DNA of 64,000 nt from Rosellinia necatrix (lineage: Eukaryota > Ascomycota > Sordariomycetes > Xylariales > Xylariaceae): positions 5,084,001 through 5,148,000 of the forward strand of contig JAGYVD010000002.1 in the NCBI GenBank assembly GCA_021209875.1, written 5' to 3'. The notes under the pieces are model-generated. The model had not been told where the DNA came from. It searched no databases and saw only the letters and a program-made list of their open reading frames with translations. Positions 10,682 through 22,984 of this stretch are shown in pieces. The translations under genes and the position numbers were made by a program. Position 1 is the first letter of the stretch, and every line of letters starts with the position of its first letter.

Positions 10682-11720
10682 TTTGCAGTTATTTAGTAGT
10701 GAGGCCAAAAGTCAGCAAGCCTTGTGTGTTGTTGGCGGAAATTCAGCAGCTCTGGTGTTGATCTTGGGGGGCTGTGAGGGATGGTGATGACCTTTCTCTT
10801 TCTAAAAATTCCAGATGGGTGTCCAGAACGCCTATATATACTACCCTCGTTGAGAAGCAGCATCTCTTTTTTGCCCACGAACATATCGCTTTTGAGATAT
10901 ATATCATGATAGAAATCGTTTTGGTAACATTTCTTCAAGACTTAAGAGATTCATTGTTAAATCCAAGTATTTCTTTGACTTGATTTTATAGAGCTGATTA
11001 AATCTGATTAATAGCGTTACAGCGCGGACCAAGTAACCGTTATCCCCGCCACCTAGGGACATAATAGTGAAAAAGTTTACCCGTGCACTCTGAATCTCAA
11101 ATGATTCTAGCTACCCGCCCAGGTATCTATTATTACTGCAAAGTGATCTCGGGACCATCCACTGACGGGCGGGTTGGATGCAAATATCGGTCGGCCATTA
11201 TCCCAACCATTTATAAATAAATACAACGACCCCAGTAGCACTTGGGGCTTTCGACCAAGATCCCGAAGCTGGGTGAGTAACGTTGATTCCAATGACCATG
11301 GTATCTTTCTGCGCGATGAATCCCTGTTTGGAGGAGCCACGCGCATGGTTTCTGCCCCCGGTTTCTGCCCCCGAGCTTGAGATTGAACTTCAGACCAACA
11401 TCTGCGAGATACGCTACTATTTGCCCCTGTAGGTTGTACTAGGTGGACGTGACATAACACGGTCGGTACATACGAAGGATCGCCTCCCCTTCCAACATTG
11501 ATTGCCAGTAGTGTTGGGTCCTGGACTAGGCTTCGCACTTTTGCCCCCTTGCTTCTTTGACCCATGGGCTGCAAGCACGGCACGCTTGGTTTTTGTTATA
11601 CTTTTCAAAAAAGACATTGGAAACTAAAGTACATTTCATGATCGTCGGTATGCTAGACTGGCTGGAAGCTGTTATTCCTACTTCATTCGCTGGGGGCGAA
11701 GGCACCAAGCTAGAACGCCC
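10682..11720. other. Gene-poor interval
   Basis: No supported gene. A minus-strand open frame of 158 codons (11107-11583) has no recognisable motif. AT-rich sequence extends to about 11100, then base composition becomes balanced towards the following pseudogene. Confidence 0.35.
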
Positions 11721-14321
11721 GCCCCCGCGTCCTCAACACCAGTGTCAACACCTACACTATAGACTCATCCATATTTGCTTCAGCGGCAGCAAGCCTGCTT
11801 GGAGTGACTACCCAGATTACCGGATCCCTCTATGGGAACTGGGAGTACTCCAGCCAAGTGCTAGCCGAGCGCCTAATCTACGAGCTTTCGCAGCTCCGCA
11901 GCGTCCTACAGTCTCTCGAAGCGACAGCCTTGTCCGTAGCCGACGTGGTCAGCCCACCCCCGGATGATCTACTCGTGTGCCCAGAAGACGTGAAAGCCCC
12001 CCCTCGCCTCGTTGGGGCCGAAGCTTTTGAGGCAGCATCCTCCCACTGTCGTGTCAGTTTAGGAATCACGGAGTGAATAGATAGGCATGTTCTAGGCCGT
12101 AGGGGGGTTGTGGTGGTTGTATTTAGGGCTCAATAGGGTTAACAATTGATTCCTGAACCCTTCAAGACCCAAGGGGGTCCCGAAGGTCCTTATATACACC
12201 CATTTCCAGTACTAGAACCACCCTAGGTGTCGGGTGGTAGCTAGCAAGGTCATTATTGGACCTGACATGTCGCCTGCAGAAACCACCAGTGATATTCAGA
12301 GTCTTCAAGAATGTCTTTCAAAGCTGAGCAGCAGGTGGGCTCCCAAAGACTTCATATTGATAAGGCCTGCATTTTAACAACAGTCAAGTATCGCGAAGTC
12401 AGTCTTCTCCCCAGCCGAGAAGCTGCTTCCTAAGCGGATTGCGGACCCGACCACAGCCTTACGGAAAGACGGCGCAGAGTATATCGAGTCTCATGAATCC
12501 GCGTATAGATCTCGGCTGGATGGCACTGGTCAGTGGTTCGTGGTCACTTCGAAGTTTCAGAATTAGCTTACTGCAGAACATGTTTCCAACACCCTCTTCT
12601 GCCACGGGAAGCCCGGTTCAGGAAAGACCATTTTGGCGTTAGTTCTGCTCATCCTTGGAGCTGGCTCTACCTACTCTTTCCTGACTCCTGACTGACGTTG
12701 CGGAATGCATAGGTCGCTGGCCGTCGATTCTATTCAAAAATGGCAAAAGGACAGCAGATCTCCTAGCATTGGCCTTGCTTCCTTCTATTTCAATCGCAAC
12801 CCCCCCCAGCTCACTATGGAATGTCGCGTTAGCATTACTAGCTAGAACAGCTGCATTTGCAATCCCCATCGTCATTGCCGCAAGACGAAGTGGCGAAGCT
12901 CGAGTCCTTGGCTGCCAAAGCGGAGCCCATTCCGTTTCCAGATATCGTCTCGGCTGTTCTAGCTGTATCCAAACAGTTTCAAAGGGTATACATTATTATA
13001 GATGCTCTGAACGAATGCTCTCCCAATGACCAAGGGGACTTGTTGTGTCTTCTTACTTCGCTTACGAACTCGCCGGCTCGGTCGCTCGCTTATTCGAGAT
13101 CTTACCAAGCTTTCAACATCCTCGACGATAGCCCAAGCATCGAGGTCACCCCATCAAAGCAAGATATACTACGTTATGCACAGTCAAGACTGCAATCATT
13201 ACCAACCAAGCACAAATACTTACATGCCAGGATAATTGCTAGTCTTCTGGATACTGGGAGGTGGTATCTCATGTAAGTTTATTCACTCTTTGTCTTCAAA
13301 TACTAAAAAGTATAAGAAAGTCCTAACTGGTCTTCTTCTTCAATTTCCTGCAAGTTTCTACCCATTGTGTTACAACTCCGTGACGTTCTAAGTAAAACGA
13401 CTACCAAAGATATTGTGCAGGAGCTTGAAAGGGCCCCCCGGGGCCTCAATATCGCTTAATTACAGGGATCTTTTCAAGCAAATCCAAACCCAGGTGCCAC
13501 ACTTCTAAATTATGCCGCCAATTACTGGGGCCGTCATATACGCAACGCTATTCACGACTCTGAGGATGAGCTAGTACTTCTAAAGCAACCGTGCTTGACG
13601 TTGTTGAAGGACAAACCCAGAGCCGCAATCCTATGCCACGTCTTATTCATGTCTCGTCCTCGTCTAAGGAGTGAGGCTATGAACGGTGGATTAGTCAAGT
13701 TCTCTTGGTTGCACCTTGCCGCATACTTCGGACTGGACTGGACTGGGCTATCGACTCGCTAAACTCCTATATAGATTCGGCAACCGAACGTGATGAATGG
13801 GGCATCGAGTCCAGGCCGGTCAATTCCCGCCACGAGCCTTGGAGCTGATAGGGGGGGCAAGGGTAAATCACCTCTCGAATATATGGCGGTCAACGGCACT
13901 GGCGAGATGTTTCGAATCCTCTTTCGGCTGTACACTGCGGGTTCTAATAATGACGTCCAAGTCAAGCCGTTCTTGGCAAATGCGATGTCATTCATTAGCT
14001 GTAGCAAGCGGCAAAACCGAAATCGTCGAATATCTCCTGTCTCAGGATCAGGCACCCCACTACGAGCATCTCATTGAGGCAACCAAGGGAGGTTTCCAGA
14101 AAATAGCACGACTTCTTCTTGAATATGGGGTAGACGTCACCAAATCAGAACATGACGGTGATTCGGCAATCGTAATCGCTGTCTTTGTAGCGGTTGAAAC
14201 TGGGAACACCACGATCGCAGCAATCGGAATCGAGGCTGAAAAGCTGCTCGAACCGAAACCTGATGGGGAGGTTAGGGTGTCAAGCACTGCTCAGATGTCA
14301 TGCTTGGGCATAAGCCGATGA
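11721..14321 (+). pseudogene. Broken NACHT-ankyrin (STAND/NLR-like) gene
   Basis: Pieces of one fungal NLR-like gene lie in order but in different frames, separated by stops. A possible N-terminal helical domain (about 11730-12076) reads SIFASAAASLLGVTTQITGS..AERLIYELSQLRSVLQSLEAT, resembling fungal STAND N-terminal domains. A NACHT core follows: GTGQWF, Walker A CHGKPGSGKTILA at about 12598-12640 and Walker B RVYIIIDALNECS at about 12983-13021. Ankyrin-like repeats are seen at about 13800-14200 (SLAVASGKTEIVEYLLSQ, then LIEATKGGFQKIARLLLEYG). Such proteins act in recognition of non-self and in cell-death signalling. At least four frame changes or stops interrupt it, including before Walker A and between Walker B and the ankyrins. 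Introns could explain one or two but not all. The reading-frame order argues for decay in place and not for unrelated fragments. Confidence 0.75.
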
Positions 14322-15985
14322 AAAGGGGAAAAGGGGGGGGAAAGGGGGAAGAGACGGTGTTGCCTAGAAAAAGTGAGCGGGTCTACGTGTAGGTGAGTGC
14401 CTTAGGTAGTCGGTCGGTCAGGGCTATTGGGGGGGTCTACCACCCATGGCAAGACATACACTACAGTGGGTGTAGAGGTTACCTACCTAGGTAGGTAGGC
14501 GAGAATAACCTACCTAACCCAGCATTAGAGGGTGGATTAGGCGCTGTAGGTGGGTACGGACTAGGTACTTACCACTAAACAGGATGACCCCACGTCTGCC
14601 AGGAGGCAAAAGGTCGAGAGCAGCACTTTGACCCTTCCATGCCTCACTGTCGTTGCTCTTCTCATCAGTTTCGGTACGTCAGAATAGAGGGCTAACAAAG
14701 ATACCATAGTTAATAGTAATGTGGACTTTAAGGACTACATAGATTCCTTGAGAGAGCACAAGAGGCGAGCTTTTGGCACCCTTGCCAAGCCGCGGATGTC
14801 TCGTGTTGAAACACCAATAGAGACTATACCTACACATTAAACAAAGACGTTTCAATGAAAAATCTTTATAACCTTTGTCAAAGTTTCCATCTCCTCGTTG
14901 GCCGGGAGGCTGAATTCGACCGTCGTGCTACCGGTCTTAGCCCTTCAAAGCTTTGTGCTGAATTCTTGATACGCCTAGAACATTCAAGTAGTTTTACCAG
15001 GATATCTAGAAATATGACGATATTTCGAACATAAATCTTATACATCTTATAACGAACGTAATCGAAACAAGAGGCTTACATACATCGACAATTTGAGGGG
15101 ATTTGTTAAGCGGTAACTAAGGTAATTTACCCCTGATACCACGGCGGAACTATCGATAATCACAGAGATAGTATCCAATCAACTACGATGCCACTTATGT
15201 TATGATTCAAATTATATCGACTTTTACCTTCTGTTGCATCACAAGGCGTTATTAATCGTAACATTGATAGTGTCCTGATTCAGCTATGTTGTTCCTGCAA
15301 CATGGTGTAACATCGGACCTTATATTGTAACATGATGTTGATAGTGAAAAAATCGCCTCTAGTCCTATTAGTCAAAAATCCCGTTAGGAGTATGTATGTT
15401 GCTAAAGTTGACCCTTTGTTTGGAAAGCATCTGGATGAGCTATGGGCGTATGTAGGTGAGGCGAGATCTGGGGCAGATGGCGCTAGGTGTTTATGGTCGC
15501 CTATTCATGCCTCACATAATGCATCTATCAGAGGATACATAGTGAATAACGGAAACAATAATAATGAATGTCATTAACATATCATCATTAACCAATGCAG
15601 GTACGCAGCTAATGTTATTGAAACAGGTCTGGTATGAAATGGGGTTGATAATAGACCGCTAACAGTCTTCAAGTGATGGCAAACATGTTTACTCACTTGT
15701 GTCCTTCTTGCTGATATAAATATCGACTTGAGCTCGGACAAAACTTTCTCTTTACCTTCCAACCTACCACATCACCCTCTAACCCTCTTCTCCTCCAGGA
15801 CGCCCCGGCTCGATAACCTGCACCTCCCCAAAACGATAACTAGAAACGTAAACATCTCTCCGCCCCCAAATATCTACTTACGGTATTTACGTCCCGTAAA
15901 AGCCAGTTACGAGCATTAGCCTCTATTCATCCGAATCGCAGACCTCTCCGCACTACCCGCGACGAAATCATTGGCATTGCTCAAG
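14322..15985. other. Intergenic with G-run and palindromic CCTACCTAGGTAGG cluster
   Basis: Begins with purine-rich G-runs (14327-14355), then a dense cluster of TAGGTAGG/CCTACCTA words between 14400 and 14575 that includes a perfect palindrome. The remainder to 15985 is AT-rich without supported genes; the last 250 nt are C-rich and pyrimidine-biased and may be the promoter of the next small gene. Confidence 0.4.
14481..14496. repeat. Perfect 16-nt palindrome ACCTACCTAGGTAGGT
   Basis: Self-complementary across its whole length, inside the TAGGTAGG-rich cluster. Half-site words (CCTACCTA or TAGGTAGG) recur in many intergenic spacers of the window, for example near 1404, 1808, 17050, 17237, 22200 and 31235, and are rare inside the intact coding exons. 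Role unknown. Confidence 0.6.
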
Positions 15986-16486
15986 ATGTCTGGCACAGGG
16001 GTACCCGAAAATCGATGGTCGCTCATCAACATGTACTTGCAGCCAAACGGAAATAGCACCGACTGTGACTGCTACCGACTGCCGACACTAGTCATGACTC
16101 GAGACGAGTCTCTCTCGGTCCTCGCCCGTGTTCCAGCCAACGCCCAGGTTCATTTTACCGTTGTGGTGCCCCAGGAACCTCCCCGCAGCCCGTACTCCGA
16201 CCCGTCAGCCCGCCTCGGATTCAACATGGCACAGATCGAGGCCGCACGACGGGAATACGCCACGTTCATAATGAATCTCGAGCACCTCAACCGAGTGGTG
16301 GCGCAAGACCCCAGTAAGAGGCCGGTCCGGGACCAATTCTACGCCTTCCACTCGACACGTATAAACGTGTTGTCGTACATGGTGCGCGTGGGCAACGGAT
16401 TCTTCTGCAACCCAGTGCCTGGGATGCAGCTCCTAGGCCCAAATACCCATACGAACCGGGGTCCCCCTCCGCCATATCAGCCTTAA
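15986..16486 (+). CDS. Hypothetical 166-residue protein
   Basis: A complete frame from ATG 15986 to TAA 16484-16486. The protein is soluble-looking, with no signal peptide and no membrane segment. It has mixed composition, an ending rich in Pro (GPPPPYQP) and a central helical stretch (MAQIEAARREYATFIMNLEHLNRVV). Codon use is C/G-ending and more gene-like than in the surrounding AT-rich spacer, and a C-rich leader precedes the ATG. I do not recognise a family. The PPPYQP end resembles a PPxY-type WW-binding tail, but that is weak. It may be an orphan or lineage-restricted gene. Confidence 0.5.
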   Translation: MSGTGVPENRWSLINMYLQPNGNSTDCDCYRLPTLVMTRDESLSVLARVPANAQVHFTVVVPQEPPRSPYSDPSARLGFNMAQIEAARREYATFIMNLEHLNRVVAQDPSKRPVRDQFYAFHSTRINVLSYMVRVGNGFFCNPVPGMQLLGPNTHTNRGPPPPYQP

Positions 16487-17594
16487 AATAGTGAGCGAGA
16501 CAGCATTGAATTCCATCTGGCATGAGAGAATTACTAAGCAGAATACGATACAGGGGCTCGAACGCACGCAAACAAGCTTCGCAAAGATATCGTCAGTTAT
16601 AAATCTCTACTAGACTGTAGCCCAAGATGGAAGACAATCGGCGTTTGTTAGGGAATTGACGAGGATGCCGGACAGCACTATGATGCTCTGTGAGACTTGG
16701 TCGAGCAATGTGACATGAATCTGGGCTTCATACAGGGACATAGATGTTGCTCGGATCACCGTGCAATAAAAGAAATAATAAATAAATGAATAAAAAATAA
16801 ATAAAAATTGTTTATCCCAATCTTATCTCCCCTACCTAGTTAACCAGGTCGATAAGTCGATAGGAGGTACCTACCCTGTTGCGTGGCTACATACACCCAC
16901 CTGATTTATCTTGGAGGGGTAGGTAGTGGGGACAATTGAAGTGAGGTTAAAACAAGCCCTTTGTTATGCAGCTTGCCCACTGATTCCCTAATTATGAGCC
17001 ATGAAAGCCCTTCAAAACTGAAATATCCGTAGTTAGAAGGGGTACCTAGGTAGTTAGCTAAAGGCCTACCTAAACACTTTTCCCAAGATATATTGTGTGT
17101 TAAACCTCCCCCAGATTAGCCCACTGTTATTGGCACAATCTGTCAATGCATCATTGTACAATCACCTGGGCAGGGTTCAACGAAGTGAAAGTTGGCGTTA
17201 CTTTCTTTACCTAAATATCCTTTTATTATACTTGCCTACCTACCTACCTACTTACCTACCTAGGTGCTCAGATAATAGAAGTTTCGATAAAGTTTACTGC
17301 CAATATATATGAGGCTAGTCGCTGTTCATGCATGCAACCCGCCGATGCAACCTCCTATCACTAACCCCAACGTAGCTAGCCATTCACGGCACATCTGGTT
17401 CCGTTTAGCTATATTCAGGCAGCGGCTTGTTAATTTGCCCTGGTACCTAGTGTACTGACCTGCAAGGGGAGCGGAGGGACGGACCAGAGTGCTATCTCGT
17501 TGCCCGTCATAATACACTCTGATTTCCACCACCACGTTTTTTCTCCGTCTCCTTGTTGGCACAATTGCCTTGTACTTATGTAATAAGTAATACT
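16487..17594. other. Intergenic spacer
   Basis: No gene seen. An A-rich run with repeated AATAAATAAA words lies at 16769-16808. CCTACCTA clusters lie near 16835-16880, 17040-17075 and 17235-17265. The last part is the presumed promoter of the carboxylesterase. Confidence 0.4.
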
Positions 17595-19983
17595 ATGCCA
17601 AATGCAATGATGCCAAATACAATGAGGCTAAATACAATGCTGAATATAGTCTCATTGCTGGCTTCTCAATGGGTTTGCCGTGTTGTTGGTGCTCCGTCAC
17701 CTGCGTCTCTTAACTCATCTATCACCACTCTCATTACCAACGACCTACAAGGTAAACGACTCGGCCAAGCCAAACATGGAAGTCGGCTGACCAATCTTGT
17801 AGGCGAAGGAAGCCTGTTTGCAAACTCTGGCCTGATTATTCTAGATGCGCGCCCATTCCCCGATGCCGCCAAGTCTTGTCGGGCTCTGGGCGAACGGCTC
17901 TGGTCGGCTGAATCGGGGATACTCAATGTTCAAGCAAACCTGGACTACTTGAAATACGACGAGCGTTTCCCAGAATCTTCAAGATTCTGGATTGGGCCCG
18001 AGAACTCTCCGGGACAGACCCTCGACCTTGGAGGCCGTAGATCTCAGACGGGTACGGCACTCGAGCTACCGGTTCTATGTACACACTCCGCCCCCTTTTC
18101 AAACGCGGCGTCACAAGATACAAACGAAACATGGCATATAACCATTAACTCAAATAATGAGTATATTACCGGGTACCGCCTTCCCTTACCGTGTGCGAGT
18201 GATCATCAGAGTGTTCATGATTTGCTAGTTTTCGAGACCGTTTGAGTTTCCGGTTCCTTGGGGTCAGATATGCCACCCAGCCCCAGCGGTTCGAATATCC
18301 TCGGCTCCATGTTGGAAACAATAGCATTGTATCCGCAACTCAATATGGATCTATGTGTATCCAGGGAGGGGTAGGGAGTGAAGACTGCCACTTCCTCAAT
18401 ATTTGGACCCCATATCTTCCTCGGCCGAGAGCTGCGCCACAAGATTTGAAGCCTGTGATGGTATGTCTGAGTATGTAAACCGAGTAATTTCCGTCTGAGT
18501 ATGCTGATGGAAATGGTTTCGAGTCAGTTTTGGATACAGTACGTTGAATCCCCCTCATCTCTTCGCCAAGCCTGCTTCTCGAGGGGCACTAGAGTTCGTC
18601 GCTAATTCGTGTTGGCACCCAGCGGTGGCGCATTCGTAGGAGGCACTGCGAACGATAAAGATTTCGATGGCGGCAATTTAGCATCCAGAAGTGATGTGGT
18701 AGTTGTCGCTGTCAACTATCGTTTAGGCACCTTTGGATTCCTCGCCCTCGAAGATGGGGTAACTAACGGCAATTTTGGGCTTGCAGATCGTACGCTATTC
18801 CCAACCCCATCTCTACATCTACTATGGCGAGCAAACACTAAATGAATAATTATTACTAGAGATTACGGCTCTTGATTGGGTAAAGAAAAACATTCACAAT
18901 TTCGGCGGCGATGGAGATCGGATTACCATCTTCGGTCAGTCGGCCGGAGCGGCCAGCGTCAGAGCTATGATTGCATCTCCCAAAGCGAATGGAAAATTTG
19001 CGGCCGCTATCCCTCTGAGCAATCTCGGTGGTATTAACTACGGTACCACATACTCGAAATACATGACCATAAAGGAGCAAATGGAAACAGTGGGAAATAT
19101 CGTTCTTACATTAACTAACTGTGCGGATGCTGCTTCCCAGGTGGGCTGTCTTCGTTCTATCGATGCCTCCACACTAAGCCGCCTTGGTGCTATAGCAGCT
19201 AATCTCGTGGTTGATGGTACTTATCTGGTCTCCGAACAGCTTGAACTGCAAGGACCAAGGCTTCCTATCCACCTCATGATGGGTACGACTAGAGACGATG
19301 GGGCCGCCTTCATAGGCTACCCAGAGACTACGGATCAATTGGCGTACCTCAAGTCTTTGGGGTTTGATGTGCCATCAGCAGTCTTATTCCCAATTCCACC
19401 AATTGCAAATCAAACTCTGGCATTATTTAATACGACAGCTCGATTGGCTACGGATGGTAGCTTCAGGTGCATTGACCAAGCAACTACCTACGCGGCCGCC
19501 GTAAGTCAACGATTCGATTCGCTGTACTACTACGAGTTCAACCGCACATACCAACTCACAAACTACCCCCAACTCGACGTCTGCGAGCCGCCAAAATCGG
19601 ACTTGCATCCCTCCGGAGACCCGAATGCAGAGTATTTCAAGTGTCATTCAGGCGAATTATACTACTTATTCGGTAATCTTGCTCGGGAGGGGTTACCCAT
19701 GAGAGATGATTTCGACATGCCCTTCCAACAATTTGTTGTCGACTCATTCAGTTCATTTGCAAGGACCTACAATCCCAACCCAGATTCAGCATACCTTGAT
19801 GCAAGGGGATACATAAATACAACTAAAGGAATCGAATATGGTGGATTATGGAAACCTGTCACACGACGTAATATGACAAAACGAATACTGCAATGGGCAA
19901 GCCTTCAGAGCCCTTTTAGTGAACTCGAGCAGTGTGAGGAACTTGGCTTACCTCTCAACTATTACCTTGTACGCAATAATTGA
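17595..19983 (+). CDS. Secreted type-B carboxylesterase/lipase with N-terminal accessory domain
   Basis: An alpha/beta-hydrolase of the carboxylesterase type-B family, hydrolysing carboxylic esters outside the cell. A signal peptide starts at one of several clustered in-frame ATGs (17595, 17622 or 17637; the last gives MLNIVSLLASQWVCRVVGA). An accessory domain of about 150 residues follows, then FLGVRYA, SEDCHFLNIWTPYLP, GGAFVGGTAND, the nucleophile GQSAG (Ser codon near 18940), an acidic residue in GTTRDDGAAF and His in CHSGELYYLFG. My exons are 17595-18172, 18229-18474, 18623-18789 and 18860-19983 (704 residues). The first and third introns restore family sequence (TGFRDRLSFRFLG; LADQITALDWV). 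The second is problematic: the obvious GTATGT donor at 18461 has no compatible acceptor. Using GTAAAC at 18475 with CCCAG ending at 18622 keeps the frame but gives VCLSIGGAF where the family has VWIHGGAF. Either an unusual splice or early decay. Confidence 0.8.
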
Positions 19984-22515
19984 TTTCACAAGGTCATAAA
20001 ATCACGCCTTAGGCCCCATAGGATAGATATGAATGGAAGTGTTAGATATATTCTGGTTCTTGGATATTGGTTGTGTTATTAAAGGTGCCAAGGCAAGTAG
20101 TGACGTAATTGCTGTAGTTCCCTTTCCGATAATTGCTAGAACTGTGATATATGATATATTGCATAGCAATGCTGAATTACTGTTGGTATTGAAGCCTCTA
20201 TCCGGAATTGGAATCCACCATCCCACGTCCCACACCTGCCTCATATAGTAGGACCTATAGGACAGATGCATTCACGCAATGAGTTAGCAGAACTTGGAAG
20301 ACTTTGTATCACGTCTTGGTCAGCGGCGCAACTCCGCCCAACGGTTCTATTCATGGTGCGTTAGCTTATACCTTAGTATGTGTCAGGAGGATAAAGCACA
20401 TGGCGAGGTACCAGCTACCCTATGATGTAGCTCTAGAGATATATTTGTGTATATAAGGACTGAAGGTCTGCCAACTAGATGGTCGGCCTAGGAATCAATG
20501 ATATTGAGCCCTACCCCTATACTTGGCTATCTACTTGCGACCCAGCTGCTACCTCCTAGTGACTAGACCTCACTCTGGCATTCTTTATATGACACTATGT
20601 GTGTCACTCCACAACCTCCTATCTATATATTACTCTAGATATTTCAAGCCCCTTCAGGGATCCCCACCCCACCCCGCACATTGAATAACACACCTGTCTT
20701 CATATCATGGTTCACCCCCCTTGGCAGCAGTAATGGAACACGAGTGTCACTTGCGAAGCCCTAATATTTCAATTTCCTTAGCTCTTAGGCGGAGATGGAA
20801 ATGCGAAGAAAGTCACTGAGGTTGTTTGTTTCGACCTGGGTGATATGAACCTCAAATTGCTTAGTTGGTGGAGGACGGGGAATGGCTCTAGGATAGAGGA
20901 CAGGCATGAGCTGGAATCAAGCGTCGTAGAGGCAGCCTTCACACATCATGCGATGATGCTGATGATAGCCGATATTGCCCTTTCTTATAAAATAACCAAG
21001 GACATTGTGACAAGGCTGCTTACCCAATACCTAGACTACTCGAGTGAGACGAAGGACCTATTACAGAAAATCAGGTTTCAAGTGTCAGGAGAGTACAGTG
21101 CTGGAGCTTTTTGCAGAATTAAATCACGAGTCTGTTGTATTATTAGCTTTCGCTGCCGCTCCATTCAATCAGATCATCGCGGACCCCTCACAGCCACACT
21201 ATTTCCTGTGCCAAACGAACCAGCTCTGAAGTCCATAGCCACACTATGTATAAACTTGAGATTTATCAGTCCCTTAGAGGGTCCCAAGCTAAAGGGCTTT
21301 TTACATGAACTAAAACTATTCGCTAGAATCGGGGGTAATCACCATAATTGGTCAGACTATTGAGACTATCAACGAGATTAGAACTGATTGGTTCCCTACA
21401 GAAGTTTCAAAACCCTTTGTCATTCAAACCACTACTAACCCCTGTAACGCAGACAACCCTAACATCAACAGTGCAACTAGCCTGCTCATAATAACGATAT
21501 TTAAGATCTATATATGCTATCTAGCAGTTGTAGCATTTGACGCCTAGCCACAAGACAGGCAAATGGTGTTTTTTTTTCCTTCTTGGCACCCAGGGCACTT
21601 CTCTTGGTCTACGAGAGCCTTGATTGACGCATATTCTACCATAATAGAAAATCTGTTCCCTAAAAGTAGGAAGTATCTGAAGGAGGTAAGTTGAGATATA
21701 CCAAGAACTGCGGAACCGCGAAGATAATTTGCAATGACAAAGACCACTTTCTCTTTTAGCTACCCTTTCTGCTTATTTGACTGCCTAGAAAAAAGGGCTC
21801 AGTTTAGTTTGTTCAAGACAGCGAGGCTACGAAGTAAAATTTAGTATCTGACAAGGACATTAGTATGTCACTGAACAAACACTTCCATCCTGAATAGTGA
21901 TTTAATGTTCAAATGTTTACCTCACTTTTAATTACAAACAAGTAAGTACCACCAAAATCAAGTATTTTAATTTAATGATGTAATGCAGCAACTTGTTCAT
22001 ATGGTACCAGTAACTACAACATTAACCCTCCCCAGACATTACCAATGGCTTTCTGTAACTTCCTTTAGTCCAATGAGTTAGCAGCACTAGGGAGGCCCTC
22101 GCGTTACCACAATATGTGGTACCTACTCCTTGTGTCACCCCATAGGCCGCCGAGAGCCATGACTGCCTCAAGGCATCAGCCATTGCCGCGCCGACTAGGT
22201 TGGTGATCCGCTTTTCCACTAGGTAGATTACCTTCCTTCTCTGTTTGTAGGTGGGTAGATTCGTGTACAGGTAGGCACTTGCCATTATCGTTTCTTGTAC
22301 TTTGTACCCAGCTGAATTCCCAACCCAGCTCTGGTCCATCTCCCACCCACTCATTTTCCTTCCCTAACCTCCATACCCAAGCAATCCCACACAACCATCT
22401 ACATACCACAACACCTCCTCTTCTACCCAATAAGATACATACGAACAGAGAGGCCATAGGCAGCAGCTTTTGGTAACTTCTTCAAGGCAAAGGCGTCAAC
22501 CCGTTCTACGGGAGT
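19984..22515. other. Gene-poor interval with weak ORF
   Basis: Mostly AT-rich spacer. A frame at 20845-21363 (172 codons) reads like a faint remnant of the EVV-EAA...ITKDIV-RLL-Q type of repeats found in some fungal ankyrin proteins. I cannot support that beyond a few residues, so no gene is called. A minus-strand frame near 21544-21747 ends in a CPGC...CLSC pattern, also unsupported. The end, 22190-22515, is C/T-rich and is probably the promoter of the next gene. Confidence 0.35.
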
Positions 22516-22984
22516 TTGTACTCTCTCCCGCATCAACGCCTCTTCACCAGCTCCCCAAATCCCAGCCTTCTGTTTCTCCCCTCGCTAAATCTTCCCCATC
22601 TCAAACACGACGCGCGTGATTATCTCGTTGTGTTCTTGATATATTCAAGGTGCTGCGGTCTCGCCCGTTTTCATTCACGCTCTTCAGAGAGATTTGATAG
22701 AGTTAGACTTGTGGTTCATCTCCTGTCCGACTGGCAGCCTTCTCACACTGCACCCCATCAACACAACGCCTTCAAGACCTCTCGCCACCTTGAATCATCT
22801 TCGTCTTCCGTCGTTTACCCTATTTATCTTGTGCCACGAGCCAATCAACACCATCGGCACAGTTCTGTTGGGGGACGTGGTTCCGTTTTAACAAACGTGG
22901 ACGAACTCGTCGCTTATTGCAAGCTTCTACACTCCATTCCCGTTTCGTCTCCTCTGTCCGTTCCTTGATCTAGGTTCGAAACTG

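Noticed and set aside
20845..21363. 172-codon ORF as a gene
   Set aside because: A faint resemblance to ankyrin-protein repeat text is not enough; composition and flanks look like spacer.
22516..22968. 150-codon ORF upstream of the leader introns
   Set aside because: Ser/Leu/Pro-rich translation of a CT-rich leader with no motif; more likely 5' UTR or promoter.
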